The notes beneath the pieces were generated by a model. It had not been told where the DNA came from. It saw only the letters and a list, made by a program, of their open reading frames with translations, and did not search any database. From contig JACZWL010000004.1 of assembly GCA_022572185.1 (NCBI GenBank), forward strand, positions 1-64,000: a stretch of 64,000 nucleotides of DNA. Reading direction: 5' to 3'. Of the stretch, positions 8,485 through 17,064 are shown one piece after another. Both the position numbers and the translations under genes were made by a program. This stretch comes from Pseudomonadota bacterium. GTDB taxonomy: Bacteria > Pseudomonadota > Gammaproteobacteria > Steroidobacterales > Woeseiaceae. Numbering within the stretch: the stretch's first letter is position 1; every line of letters starts with the position of its first letter.

Positions 8485-10269
8485 ATGGCATATGTTGCAA
8501 TTGCCGACCGGGATCACGACATAGAACACCACGATCCGACGACATTTATCACCAAGTACATCTGGAGTCAGGATCATAAGGTCATCGCCATCCAATACTC
8601 CATTACCGCGATTTTTGTCGGCTTGGTCGCCTTGGTCCTGTCCGGAATGATGCGCCTGCAGCTTGGCTTCCCGGACTCCTTTTCTTTTATTACGCCGAAC
8701 AATTACTACCAGTTCATCACGATGCACGGGATGATCATGGTCATCTTCCTGCTCACGGCGCTGTTTCTGGGCGGCTTCGGGAATTACCTCATACCATTGA
8801 TGATCGGCGCGCGGGACATGGTGTTCCCGTACATGAACATGTTGAGCTACTGGGTCTATCTGGTGTCGGTCATCGTCCTCCTGACGAGCTTTTTCGTCCC
8901 CGGCGGGCCCACCGGGGCCGGCTGGACGCTCTACCCGCCGCAGGCCATCCTGCCGGGCACGCCCGGCACGGACTGGGGCATCGTGCTGATGCTCGGCTCA
9001 CTTGCGCTCTTCATCGTCGCTTTCACGATGGGCGGCCTGAACTATGTAACGACCATTCTCCAGGCGCGCGCCCGCGGCATGACCATGATGCGACTGCCCC
9101 TATCGCTGTGGGGCATCTTCATGGCCACGGTGCTTGGCCTGCTGGCATTTCCGGCCCTGTTTGTCAGCGCCGTAATGATGATGCTCGATAAAGCGCTTGG
9201 GACGAGCTTTTTCATGCCGGCGATCGTGTCCATGGGCGAACAACTCGATTACGACGGTGGCAGCCCGATCCTGTTCCAGCATCTGTTCTGGTTCTTCGGT
9301 CATCCCGAAGTCTATATAGTTGCGCTGCCCGCGTTCGGTCTCGTCTCAGACCTTCTCAGCACGCACGCCAGAAAGAATATTTTCGGTTATCGCATGATGG
9401 TCTGGGCGATTCTCGCCATCGGTGGACTCAGCTTCGTCGTCTGGGCTCACCACATGTACGTCAGCGGCATGAACCCTTATTTCGGATTTTTCTTCGCGAC
9501 CACCACGCTGATTATCGCCGTGCCCACGGCCATCAAAGTCTATAACTGGGTGCTGACGCTGTGGCAGGGGAACATTCACCTTACCGTGCCAATGCTGTTT
9601 GCCATCGCGTTCATATTCACGTTCACCCACGGCGGGCTGACCGGCATATTCCTGGGTAATGTGGTGGTCGATCTGCCGCTGTCGGATACCTATTTTGTCG
9701 TCGCTCATTTCCACATGGTGATGGGTGTGTCACCGATACTGGTGGTCTTCGGCTCGATCTACCACTGGTATCCCAAGATCACGGGCAGGATGCTTAACGA
9801 AACGCTTGGCAAGGTGCATTTCTGGGGCACCCTGCTCGGCACTTATGCGATATATCTGCCGATGCATTATCTCGGATTCCTTGGTGTGCCGCGCCGCTAC
9901 TATGCGATGGGCAACACTGAATTCATGCCGGAGTCGGCGTTTGTACTGAACCAGAGCATCACTATCTCGGCGCTGATCGTCGCCGGTTTCCAGCTGATCT
10001 TCCTCTACAATTTGATTTCCAGCCTGCGGAATGGCGAAAAGGCGGGTCCGAATCCATGGAGGGCGACAACGCTCGAATGGCAGACTCCGGACACCCCGCC
10101 GAAGCACGGCAATTGGGGCCATACATTGCCGGAGGTGCATCGCTGGGCTTATGACTACAGCGTACCAGGCTACCCGGATGACTTCATACCGCAAAATGTG
10201 CCGGCGGACCCGAGCATTCCCGCCTACGATCAGGGAAGCCATGGTCCCGATCACGGGACTAGCTCGTGA
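8485..10269 (+). CDS. coxA: Cytochrome c oxidase subunit I
   Basis: The 594-residue catalytic subunit of the heme-copper oxidase has twelve or more hydrophobic helices. Ligand motifs are clear: the first heme histidine in ITMHGMIM, the CuB/cross-linked Tyr segment GHPEVYIVALP, the CuB pair in WAHHMYVSG, and the two heme histidines in VAHFHMVMG. The Glu in GHPE indicates an A1-type enzyme with a D-channel. AAGGGG lies seven bases before ATG 8485. The C-terminus is a soluble tail and its stop overlaps the next gene (GTGA). It reduces O2 to water and pumps protons at the inner membrane. Confidence 0.95.
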   Translation: MAYVAIADRDHDIEHHDPTTFITKYIWSQDHKVIAIQYSITAIFVGLVALVLSGMMRLQLGFPDSFSFITPNNYYQFITMHGMIMVIFLLTALFLGGFGNYLIPLMIGARDMVFPYMNMLSYWVYLVSVIVLLTSFFVPGGPTGAGWTLYPPQAILPGTPGTDWGIVLMLGSLALFIVAFTMGGLNYVTTILQARARGMTMMRLPLSLWGIFMATVLGLLAFPALFVSAVMMMLDKALGTSFFMPAIVSMGEQLDYDGGSPILFQHLFWFFGHPEVYIVALPAFGLVSDLLSTHARKNIFGYRMMVWAILAIGGLSFVVWAHHMYVSGMNPYFGFFFATTTLIIAVPTAIKVYNWVLTLWQGNIHLTVPMLFAIAFIFTFTHGGLTGIFLGNVVVDLPLSDTYFVVAHFHMVMGVSPILVVFGSIYHWYPKITGRMLNETLGKVHFWGTLLGTYAIYLPMHYLGFLGVPRRYYAMGNTEFMPESAFVLNQSITISALIVAGFQLIFLYNLISSLRNGEKAGPNPWRATTLEWQTPDTPPKHGNWGHTLPEVHRWAYDYSVPGYPDDFIPQNVPADPSIPAYDQGSHGPDHGTSS

Positions 10270-10931
10270 CATTTGCGCTGGTATTTCTCGCAGTGATCAT
10301 GGCCACGGTAATCGGGTGGTTGCTGCGGCAATCCCTGAACACCCAGCCGTGGCAAGCAGATGATCCGCTTGAAAATCGGCCAGGGCGCGGTGTCATAGCG
10401 GTCGAACCGGCAAAAATTGCTCTGCTGTCATTCATTGCCGTTGCTACGTCGTTGTTTGCCTTGTTCCTCAGCGCCTATCTGATGCGCATGAAGATGGCAG
10501 ACTGGAGCCCGCTGACGGAGCCGAAATTGCTGTGGCTGAACACCGGCTTGCTGGTGCTTGCGAGCATCGCATTTCAATTGACGCGGAGTGCTGCGACCAG
10601 GGGTCAGCTGCCGACAGTGAAAACCGGCCTGATTGCCGGCGGCGTTTGTACGACTTTGTTTCTGTTGGGTCAGCTCGTCGCCTGGCAACAACTGAATGCC
10701 GGCGGTTATTTCATGACTGGCAATCCCGCCAATGCATTTTTCTATGTATTGACGGCACTGCATGGCATGCACTTGCTGGGCGGCATGTGGGTCTGGGGCA
10801 GGACGACAGCGCGGGTGCTGGCCGGCGCCGATGCCCGGAGCGTGCGCCTGAGCGTAGAACTGTGCACCGTGTATTGGCACTATCTGCTGCTCGTCTGGAT
10901 TGTATTGTTCGCTTTGCTGTTATCTACCTAG
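10266..10931 (+). CDS. Cytochrome c oxidase subunit III-like protein, first copy
   Basis: A 221-residue membrane protein with six to seven hydrophobic segments and the subunit III hallmark LHGMHLLGG near the C-terminus, ending in an aromatic WHYLLLVWIVLFALL helix. The GTG start at 10266 overlaps the coxA stop. It is the first of two consecutive subunit-III-like genes and is much diverged from the second. Such pairs occur in caa3 clusters linked to alternative complex III. The role is structural and in proton uptake by analogy; no cofactor residues are expected. Confidence 0.82.
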   Translation: MTFALVFLAVIMATVIGWLLRQSLNTQPWQADDPLENRPGRGVIAVEPAKIALLSFIAVATSLFALFLSAYLMRMKMADWSPLTEPKLLWLNTGLLVLASIAFQLTRSAATRGQLPTVKTGLIAGGVCTTLFLLGQLVAWQQLNAGGYFMTGNPANAFFYVLTALHGMHLLGGMWVWGRTTARVLAGADARSVRLSVELCTVYWHYLLLVWIVLFALLLST

Positions 10932-10945
10932 AAGGATAAGGACAA

Positions 10946-11638
10946 ATGCCTGAAGCTGCGCTGACTGATACGGGAGATATTCTGCCTGAAGGCACGAGAG
11001 GAGTCGTAGCTGACTTCTCTGCAGATAAACAGACATTTCAGGTGCCCTGGGGCAAGGCCATGATGTGGATCTTCCTCCTCAGCGACACCTTCATTTTCGG
11101 CTGCTTCCTGACTTCGTACATGACTGTGCGAATGTCGGCCAGGGACGCCTGGCCCGTTCCGAGCGAGGTGTTTGCGCTGTCGTTCGGCGGGGAACCCATC
11201 CCTCTGATCCTGATCGCGATCATGACCTTCATCCTGATCTCATCGAGCGGCACGATGGCGATGGCCGTCAACATGGGCTACCGCAAGGAGCGAAACAAGA
11301 CTTTCTGGCTGATGTTGGCAACGGCCGCGTTCGGCGTGATGTTTGTCAGCATGCAGGTGTTTGAGTGGACCAAGCTCATCGTCGACGAGGGCGTGCGCCC
11401 CTGGAGCAATCCGATGGGAGCGGCTCAGTTCGGCTCAACCTTTTTCATGATCACGGGGTTTCACGGGCTGCACGTGAGCGCCGGCGTGATTTATTTGATC
11501 ACAATCGCCTCAAGGGTCAAACGCGGCTTCTATGAGAAACGAGGCGGCAACTACGAGATCGTGGAAATCACCGGCCTTTACTGGCATTTCGTCGACCTCG
11601 TCTGGGTATTCATCTTCGCATTGTTCTATCTTTGGTAG
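10946..11638 (+). CDS. coxC: Cytochrome c oxidase subunit III, second copy
   Basis: The 230-residue heme-copper oxidase subunit III has five to six helices. The segments GKAMMWIFLLSDTFIFG, ITGFHGLHVSAG and GLYWHFVDLVWVFIFALFYLW are characteristic of the family. It begins 14 bp after the preceding subunit-III-like gene. This copy is closer to the classical CoxC sequence and is probably the main subunit III, while the first copy may replace missing helices or act as an accessory subunit. Confidence 0.9.
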   Translation: MPEAALTDTGDILPEGTRGVVADFSADKQTFQVPWGKAMMWIFLLSDTFIFGCFLTSYMTVRMSARDAWPVPSEVFALSFGGEPIPLILIAIMTFILISSSGTMAMAVNMGYRKERNKTFWLMLATAAFGVMFVSMQVFEWTKLIVDEGVRPWSNPMGAAQFGSTFFMITGFHGLHVSAGVIYLITIASRVKRGFYEKRGGNYEIVEITGLYWHFVDLVWVFIFALFYLW

Positions 11639-11660
11639 GATTCGCTCAGGGGTTCTCGAC

Positions 11661-12002
11661 ATGGCACAGGCAAGTGGACAGCAACACCCGATCAGCATCT
11701 ATATGTGGATCTGGGGCCTGTTGTTTGTATTCAGTTTTTTCTCTTACATGGTGGACTACCTGGATTTCCAGGGTTTAATGCGCTGGTCCCTGATTCTCTT
11801 GTTCATGTTCCTCAAGGCAGGATTCATCGTCGGCATCTTCATGCACATGGCCTGGGAGCGACTCGCGCTGAAGATGGTTATTCTGGGCCCGCCGGTGGCT
11901 TTGTGCGTGCTCATCGCACTGATGGTGATTGAAGCCGACTATACTTTCCTGACGAGGATTGTGTTCTTTGGAGAGGGCGCTGCTCTTCCGGTACATCACT
12001 AG
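11661..12002 (+). CDS. coxD: Cytochrome c oxidase subunit IV family protein
   Basis: A 113-residue protein with three predicted helices (about 15-35, 42-65 and 75-95) and the KAGFIVGIFMHM segment typical of the bacterial COX4/CyoD family. The start is ATG 11661, 22 bp after the subunit III gene; longer in-frame extensions run back into that gene and are not credible. It is the last oxidase gene of the cluster and has a structural or assembly role in the membrane complex. Confidence 0.85.
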   Translation: MAQASGQQHPISIYMWIWGLLFVFSFFSYMVDYLDFQGLMRWSLILLFMFLKAGFIVGIFMHMAWERLALKMVILGPPVALCVLIALMVIEADYTFLTRIVFFGEGAALPVHH

Positions 12003-12048
12003 TCGGACAACACAGCAGCCTCGTCGGCCGGCCCAACACAGGTGTTCA

Positions 12049-12076
12049 TTTGCCGTTAAGCTTTGTTCGATATAAT
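12049..12076 (+). promoter_or_regulatory. Sigma70-like promoter before the HiPIP gene
   Basis: A TATAAT hexamer at 12071-12076 is preceded by TTGCCG at 12050-12055 (15-bp spacer) or TTTGCC at 12049-12054 (16-bp spacer). It lies 78 bp before the HiPIP start, so the HiPIP gene may be transcribed separately from the oxidase genes. Confidence 0.45.
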
Positions 12077-12153
12077 CAGCGGATCGAAAGCTAATCTATA
12101 TTGTTTACGCCGGCGCAGATTCCGCACCTATTACATAATCGAAGGAGACTCCA

Positions 12154-12477
12154 TTGAGCAAGATTGCGAGACGCCAGTTCATACAATTATCGGCAGTCGC
12201 AGCTGCCGGCTGTTTCGTCCGTCCGGGATCCGATGCGCAGGCGCAGGACTTGCCGAAAATTACGGAGGACGATCCGGTGGCCCAGGCACTGAAGTACACG
12301 CATGACGCAAGCACCGTGGATCCTGCCTCACGACCGCAGCCCGCAGCAGATCAGAGCTGTGCAAATTGCGCCCAGCTAACAGGCAATGAGGGCGATGAGT
12401 GGCGGCCGTGCCAGATATTTATCGGCAAGTTGGTAAACAGCAACGGATGGTGCTCAGTCTGGGTGCCAAAAGCCTGA
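12154..12477 (+). CDS. High-potential iron-sulfur protein (HiPIP)
   Basis: A 107-residue Tat-exported HiPIP. The N-terminus has a twin-arginine motif (ARRQFIQ) and a hydrophobic stretch; the mature part has the four cluster cysteines in CANC, RPC and GWCSVW. A cysteine in AAAGCF inside the signal region raises the possibility of a lipoprotein, though the lipobox is not typical. The start is TTG 12154, well placed after AAGGAG. HiPIPs carry single electrons in the periplasm; in Rhodothermus marinus one links alternative complex III to a caa3 oxidase, the two complexes encoded beside this gene. Confidence 0.88.
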   Translation: MSKIARRQFIQLSAVAAAGCFVRPGSDAQAQDLPKITEDDPVAQALKYTHDASTVDPASRPQPAADQSCANCAQLTGNEGDEWRPCQIFIGKLVNSNGWCSVWVPKA

Positions 12478-12515
12478 CGACGGCAGATATTGCCGCAACG
12501 GGCGAAACAGTCACA

Positions 12516-13370
12516 TCAGGCGTCGTCATCCTCACCGCGTTGCGCGAGCATCAGACGATATATCTCGTTTCGCCGGCGACCCGAGAGTGACGATACAAGA
12601 TCGACTGCCTGATTAGCCGGCAACGCGGCCGAGATCTCTGCGATCAGTTGACTGATATTGATTGTCGCGGCCGCCGTGTCGGGGTTTCGGTTGCCTTCGA
12701 CCACAAGAACGAATTCACCTTTCGTCGCAATCTGCCCGTCTGTAATCATGTCTCGCAGCTCTCCGAGCGTTGCGGATACGCACTGTTCATGCAACTTGCT
12801 GAGTTCACGGCCGATGAAGGCGTTTCGCCCGGCGCCCAGGACTTCATCAAGATCCTTGATCGTGTCTTTGATTCGGTGCACCGACTCGTAAAAAACGATT
12901 GTGCGCGTCTCGTCACAAAGTTTTCGAAGCCTGTTTATGCGCGCGACTTTCTTGTTCGGCAGGAAGCCTTCGAAGCAAAACCTATCGGTCGCCAGGCCCG
13001 CGACAGAAAGTGCGGCAGTAACAGCGCTGGCGCCGGGCACAGGTGAGACCGGTATCTGCGCAGCGTGCGCGGCACAGACAAAGCGATAGCCGGGGTCGCT
13101 GATGAGCGGCGTCCCCGCATCGCTGACAAGCGCGACAGATTTCCCTTCTTTCAAAGCAGAGATCAGTTTATGCACGACGACTTCTTCGTTGTGATCGTGA
13201 AGCGCGATTTGTCGAGTATTGATGCCGAAATGCGATAGCAATCGCCCCGTGTGCCGGGTATCCTCGGCAGCGATGAGGTCCACATCGCCGAGAATTCGCC
13301 GCGCACGTGGCGTCAGGTCCTCGCGATTGCCAATTGGCGTTGCAACCACGAATAGCGTACCGCTGTCCAA
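12516..13370 (-). CDS. rsmI: 16S rRNA (cytidine1402-2'-O)-methyltransferase
   Basis: This 284-residue SAM-dependent methyltransferase of the tetrapyrrole-methylase fold modifies C1402 of 16S rRNA in the decoding centre. Family motifs include the N-terminal VVATPIGN, AAEDTRHTGRLL, SDAGTPLISDPG and PVPGASAV. The start is TTG 13370, placed as in the family with five residues before LFVVATPIGN; it has only a weak ribosome binding site. The gene is divergent from lpoA, the usual arrangement in gammaproteobacteria. Confidence 0.93.
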   Translation of the reverse strand: MDSGTLFVVATPIGNREDLTPRARRILGDVDLIAAEDTRHTGRLLSHFGINTRQIALHDHNEEVVVHKLISALKEGKSVALVSDAGTPLISDPGYRFVCAAHAAQIPVSPVPGASAVTAALSVAGLATDRFCFEGFLPNKKVARINRLRKLCDETRTIVFYESVHRIKDTIKDLDEVLGAGRNAFIGRELSKLHEQCVSATLGELRDMITDGQIATKGEFVLVVEGNRNPDTAAATINISQLIAEISAALPANQAVDLVSSLSGRRRNEIYRLMLAQRGEDDDA

Positions 13371-13463
13371 TCCCGTTACACCCTTTGGCTATATGAAAAT
13401 GAATTACCGGAAATCGAATCTGCATGACATCCTGCCCGCTAAGGCCATGGTCAGGCAAGTGGT

Positions 13464-15410
13464 ATGACAGCCCTGAAGCGACAAGGATTTCGCCGTGGCT
13501 TTGCTTTGCTTGCCGTTCTATTGTTGGCCGGCGGTTGCGCGACCCCGGATTTCTCCGGCTGGCCGGGAGCACAAACTGAGAGACATGCCGAAAATCTTGC
13601 AAGAAACGGGCAATACCATGATGCAGCATCGGTTTATATCGGCCTCGGGGGAAAAGCTACTGGCCGCGAGCGTGAGCGCCTGACACTGCTTGCCGTCGAG
13701 CAATGGCTTAATGCCGGTGATGCGCGGCGTGCCCGAAATGCATTGCGCGAAGTCCCGGCTCCCGTCTCCGGCGAATTACTATGGCTGTGGAGCGCGAACG
13801 CTGCGGCGCTCGCTTTGTGGGACGGGCAACCGGACAGCGCCTTGAATTTGCTGGAACCGATGAGTCGCCTGGCGCTGCCGACCTCATACCGGGCACGCGT
13901 CGAAGCCCTGCGCGCAGATGCCTGGTTTCAGAAACGCGATCCTTCTCATGCAATCAGGTTGCTCACACAAAGAGAAGCCTGGCTCGACGATGACGGCAGC
14001 ATTCTCCGCAATCGCAAACGCCTCTGGCAGGGACTGCTCGTCAGCGACCTGGAGACTTTGAGATCAGCGGCCGAAATCGAAATCGATCCCGAGACTCGTG
14101 CCTGGCTGACTCTTGGCGCGCTCGCGGCCGCCACCGGCCAGCAGGGCGTTGGCTGGACCAACGGCGTCGTGCGCTGGCAGGAAAACAATGTCGATCACCC
14201 GGCAATTGCCATCCTGTCGGAGCTCGAGCTGCCAGACAGTGATCTCCTGGAATTCCCGCGGCAGATTGCATTGTTGCTGCCCTTGTCCGGCAGCAATGCG
14301 ACAGCGGGTAAGGCTATTCAGAACGGTTTCTTTGGCGCCTATTTCTCTGCCGTAGCGGGACTACAGGACGCACAACAGATCCGCGTGTATGACGTCAATG
14401 AAAGCGGCGGTGCCAGGCAGGCTTACACATTGGCTGTCGAAAACGGCGCAGAGTTCATCGTCGGCCCCCTGTTGAGACGCAATGTGAACGACCTGGCGCG
14501 CGAAATCCTGCTTCCCGTGCCCGTACTCACGCTGAACTTTTTACCGGACGATTATCTGGCGCCTCCCGGGCTTTATCAGTTTGCCCTGGCGCCGGAAGAC
14601 GAAGCGGCATCTGCCGCGCGACGGGCGATGGCGGACGGCAACAAGCACGCTGTTGCGCTCGTGCCAAATAACGAGTGGGGGCGGCGTGTGTTGACCAGCT
14701 TCTCGACCGAACTCGAGTCGCTCGGCGGCACCCTGCTCGACTATCGAAGTTACCAGCCGTCCAATCAGGATTTCTCAATCGAGATAGAAGGTCTGATGGC
14801 ACTCTCGCAAAGCGTCAGTCGATACCGAAGGCTGCGGGCAAACATCGGCGGACCTCTTCAGTTCGATCCGCGCCGGAGACAAGATGCGGACTTTGTCTTT
14901 CTGGCCGCCAACGCGCCGGTCGGACGTATGATCAAATCACAACTGAAATTCCACTATTCGGGCGAACTGCCCGTCTATTCGACGTCATTCATATATTCAA
15001 TGGATGGCCGGTCCAATGCCGATCTAAACGGCCTCATGTTCGCCGACACGCCATGGGTAATCTCTCCACATACCTGGATTGCAGATCTGCCCGGACTTTA
15101 CAGTGAATACTGGCCGGCTGAACGACGGCTGGGCCGGCTGCATGCCATGGGTTACGACGCCTACCACCTGGTCGCCAAACTGTTCGGTTCCCGCAGCACA
15201 GCGATGGACGAAATGGACGGTGCAACAGGACGCTTGTACCTCGACGCCGATGGCCGTGTGCACCGACGGCTTGCCTGGGCTCAGTTCCAGCGCGGCGAGC
15301 CGGTTGCACTACCGCAAATCAGTGAGTTCGAAATCGTATTGCACGAATTACGCGACGAGTCTACAACAGATCCGGAGCACGAATGGCAAGAACCGATACC
15401 GGGTCAGTAG
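13464..15410 (+). CDS. lpoA: Penicillin-binding protein activator LpoA (LppC lipoprotein)
   Basis: The 648-residue outer-membrane lipoprotein has a basic N-terminus and the lipobox LAGGC with Cys25 as lipidation site. An N-terminal TPR-like half (about 40-260) is followed by a periplasmic-binding-protein-like half starting QIALLLPLSGSNATAG, the LppC domain. LpoA activates the class A penicillin-binding protein PBP1a from the outer membrane. It starts at ATG 13464 and overlaps yraN by 28 bp. Position beside rsmI and yraN supports the assignment. Confidence 0.92.
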   Translation: MTALKRQGFRRGFALLAVLLLAGGCATPDFSGWPGAQTERHAENLARNGQYHDAASVYIGLGGKATGRERERLTLLAVEQWLNAGDARRARNALREVPAPVSGELLWLWSANAAALALWDGQPDSALNLLEPMSRLALPTSYRARVEALRADAWFQKRDPSHAIRLLTQREAWLDDDGSILRNRKRLWQGLLVSDLETLRSAAEIEIDPETRAWLTLGALAAATGQQGVGWTNGVVRWQENNVDHPAIAILSELELPDSDLLEFPRQIALLLPLSGSNATAGKAIQNGFFGAYFSAVAGLQDAQQIRVYDVNESGGARQAYTLAVENGAEFIVGPLLRRNVNDLAREILLPVPVLTLNFLPDDYLAPPGLYQFALAPEDEAASAARRAMADGNKHAVALVPNNEWGRRVLTSFSTELESLGGTLLDYRSYQPSNQDFSIEIEGLMALSQSVSRYRRLRANIGGPLQFDPRRRQDADFVFLAANAPVGRMIKSQLKFHYSGELPVYSTSFIYSMDGRSNADLNGLMFADTPWVISPHTWIADLPGLYSEYWPAERRLGRLHAMGYDAYHLVAKLFGSRSTAMDEMDGATGRLYLDADGRVHRRLAWAQFQRGEPVALPQISEFEIVLHELRDESTTDPEHEWQEPIPGQ

Positions 15411-15754
15411 GCCGCCAGGCGGAAAAGTTTGCACTGGATCATCTCAGGGACAAGGGCCTTGAAGAAATTGCAACAAACTTTCGCTGTCGAATGGGGGAAA
15501 TAGACCTCGTCATGCTGGATGGCGACTGCCTGGTTTTCGCTGAAGTGCGGTTTCGCAATGAGAACCGGTTTACATCAGCTGCAAGCTCAGTTGATCACCA
15601 CAAGCAGCGTAAAATCATCAGGACGGCCGCCGCCTTTCTCGGTCGCCACCCGCAGTACAGCAACTGTGCTGTGAGATTTGACGTCGTCGGGCTGGACCAA
15701 TCAGGAGATCAGACGACGTTAAAATGGATAAGAGACGCGTTCCGGCCGGAGTAA
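15383..15754 (+). CDS. yraN: YraN/UPF0102 family endonuclease-like protein
   Basis: A 123-residue member of UPF0102. It shows the PD-(D/E)xK-like core: GRQAEKFALDHL, the GEIDLVMLDGD strand and the FAEVRFR strand. It resembles Holliday-junction-resolvase folds, but its biological role is unsettled. The ATG at 15383 lies inside the end of lpoA, giving a 28-bp overlap and suggesting coupled translation. A palindromic repeat begins 17 bp after its stop. Confidence 0.88.
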   Translation: MARTDTGSVGRQAEKFALDHLRDKGLEEIATNFRCRMGEIDLVMLDGDCLVFAEVRFRNENRFTSAASSVDHHKQRKIIRTAAAFLGRHPQYSNCAVRFDVVGLDQSGDQTTLKWIRDAFRPE

Positions 15755-15770
15755 AAAAGTAAAAATAAAT

Positions 15771-15871
15771 GGTGCCGGGCACTGACTTAATTTGACTTAT
15801 CGTCTTGCGGCTTGCCGCCGCCAAGCTAGCTCCTATGTTCGATTAGTCAAATTAAGTCAGTGCCCGGCACC
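15771..15871. repeat. Perfect 27-bp inverted repeat, MITE or REP-like
   Basis: Arms 15771-15797 and 15845-15871 are perfect reverse complements, starting GGTGCCGGGCACTGAC and ending in the complement, around a 47-nt loop that contains its own short GC palindrome. It lies between convergent yraN and sspB. Nothing in it is coding. The perfect arms suggest recent mobility or selection on pairing. It might also end transcription of both genes. Confidence 0.8.
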
Positions 15872-15877
15872 AAGAAT

Positions 15878-15900
15878 GTAGGAGCGGCTTTAGCCGCGAT
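15878..15900. repeat. Short REP-like hairpin
   Basis: TGTAGGAGCGGCT, TT, then AGCCGCGAT gives a 6-bp GCGGCT/AGCCGC stem. The same GTAGGAGCGGCT core opens the larger element at 34118 and is present in the element at 50984-51091. It ends next to the sspB stop at 15904. Confidence 0.65.
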
Positions 15901-15903
15901 AGG

Positions 15904-16302
15904 CTATTTCACAACCTTCAAATGCGAGCGCGCAAGCCGATCCGACTCTCTATCCGCGGGATCCGGGGGCTCAGGTTGGTCGGCGCCATGCGAAAAAATC
16001 ATTCCCTGGCCGGTCTCCTTGGCGTAGATCCCAAGAACCGAACTCACCGGCACCCAGACATCGAACGGCACACCACTGAAGCGCGCGCGAAAGCTGACGG
16101 CGTCATTGGTCAGCTTGAGATTGTGCGCCGCCGAATGGCTGATGTTCAAAATGATCTTGCCGTCTTTGACGTGTTCACCCGGTACGGTAACCCCATCAAT
16201 AGATGTGTCGACGACGATATGTGGTGTGTGGCCGTTGTCGCCCATCCATTCATGCATGGCACGAACTAAATAGGGCCTCTTTGATCGGCTGGGATTCGTC
16301 AC
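15904..16302 (-). CDS. sspB: ClpXP protease specificity-enhancing factor SspB
   Basis: The 132-residue adaptor delivers ssrA-tagged and other substrates to ClpXP. The N-terminal folded domain includes RPYLVRAMHEWM and the GEHVKDGKIILNIS strand region. A flexible acidic, proline-rich linker follows, ending in the ClpX-binding tail LKVVK. The start is ATG 16302. It lies downstream of sspA on the same strand with a 57-bp gap, as in the conserved petABC-sspA-sspB order. Confidence 0.93.
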   Translation of the reverse strand: MTNPSRSKRPYLVRAMHEWMGDNGHTPHIVVDTSIDGVTVPGEHVKDGKIILNISHSAAHNLKLTNDAVSFRARFSGVPFDVWVPVSSVLGIYAKETGQGMIFSHGADQPEPPDPADRESDRLARSHLKVVK

Positions 16303-16359
16303 AGTGCCGATTTTAGCAGTTTGCCAGCGCGAAGATTACACGAGGGCCTGATCCGGGGG

Positions 16360-16989
16360 CTACAGGCGCATTTCCTGCTCGAGCTCAGTCAGGCTTTCCT
16401 GAAACGAGCGTCTGCTAAACACGCGTTTCATATATCGTTCAATCGGCTCGGCTTGCGATCGAAGCTCGATGCCATACGCCGGCAGACGCCAAAGTATTGG
16501 AGCGATGCTGCAATCGACCAGAGAAAACTCATCACTCAGGAAGTACTGCTTCGCCTCGAACAGGTCAACGCTGGCAAGAATACTCTCCGTCAACATTTTC
16601 CGCGGCTTACTTGCCAGCTTGCGCTCACCATCGATCTCATATTGCTCAGCAAGCCGGTACCAGTCGTTTTCGATGCGAAACTGGGCCAGCCGAAACTGCG
16701 CACGCGTAACTGGATCGACCGGCATCAACGGCGGATGCGGAAACCTTTCGTCGAGATATTCAATGATGACTCGAGAATCGTAAAGGACAAGATCCCGATC
16801 CACCAGCGTTGGCACCGTGTGGTATGGATTCAGGTCCATCAGGTCCTCGGGCAAATCAGGGCCGGCGACATTTGCAATGTCGATATTGATGTTCTTCTCG
16901 GCTAGTACCAAACGCGTGCGGTGACTATGGATGCATGTCGGCCTTGAATACAAGGTCATTAAGGATCGTCGGTTGGCAATTACTGCCAT
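16360..16989 (-). CDS. sspA: Stringent starvation protein A, GST-fold RNA polymerase-associated protein
   Basis: A 209-residue protein of the glutathione-S-transferase fold. The thioredoxin-like N-terminal half includes TLYSRPTCIHSHRTRLVLAEK and the cis-proline site TVPTLVDRDLVLYDSRVIIEYLDE; the C-terminal half is helical. SspA binds RNA polymerase and shapes stationary-phase and acid-stress transcription. It starts at ATG 16989, although an internal ATG about ten residues in would also fit family length. It sits between petC and sspB on the same strand. Confidence 0.92.
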   Translation of the reverse strand: MAVIANRRSLMTLYSRPTCIHSHRTRLVLAEKNINIDIANVAGPDLPEDLMDLNPYHTVPTLVDRDLVLYDSRVIIEYLDERFPHPPLMPVDPVTRAQFRLAQFRIENDWYRLAEQYEIDGERKLASKPRKMLTESILASVDLFEAKQYFLSDEFSLVDCSIAPILWRLPAYGIELRSQAEPIERYMKRVFSRRSFQESLTELEQEMRL

Positions 16990-17064
16990 GATTCGGTACC
17001 CCGGAGGTGCAGACTAATGTCGTCGGTGATTTCTGCCGTCATATAAGCTTGATACGGACTCAGC

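Noticed and set aside
12063-12305. Open frame overlapping the HiPIP start in another frame
   Set aside because: The HiPIP frame has a ribosome binding site, Tat signal and all four cluster cysteines; the alternative has none.
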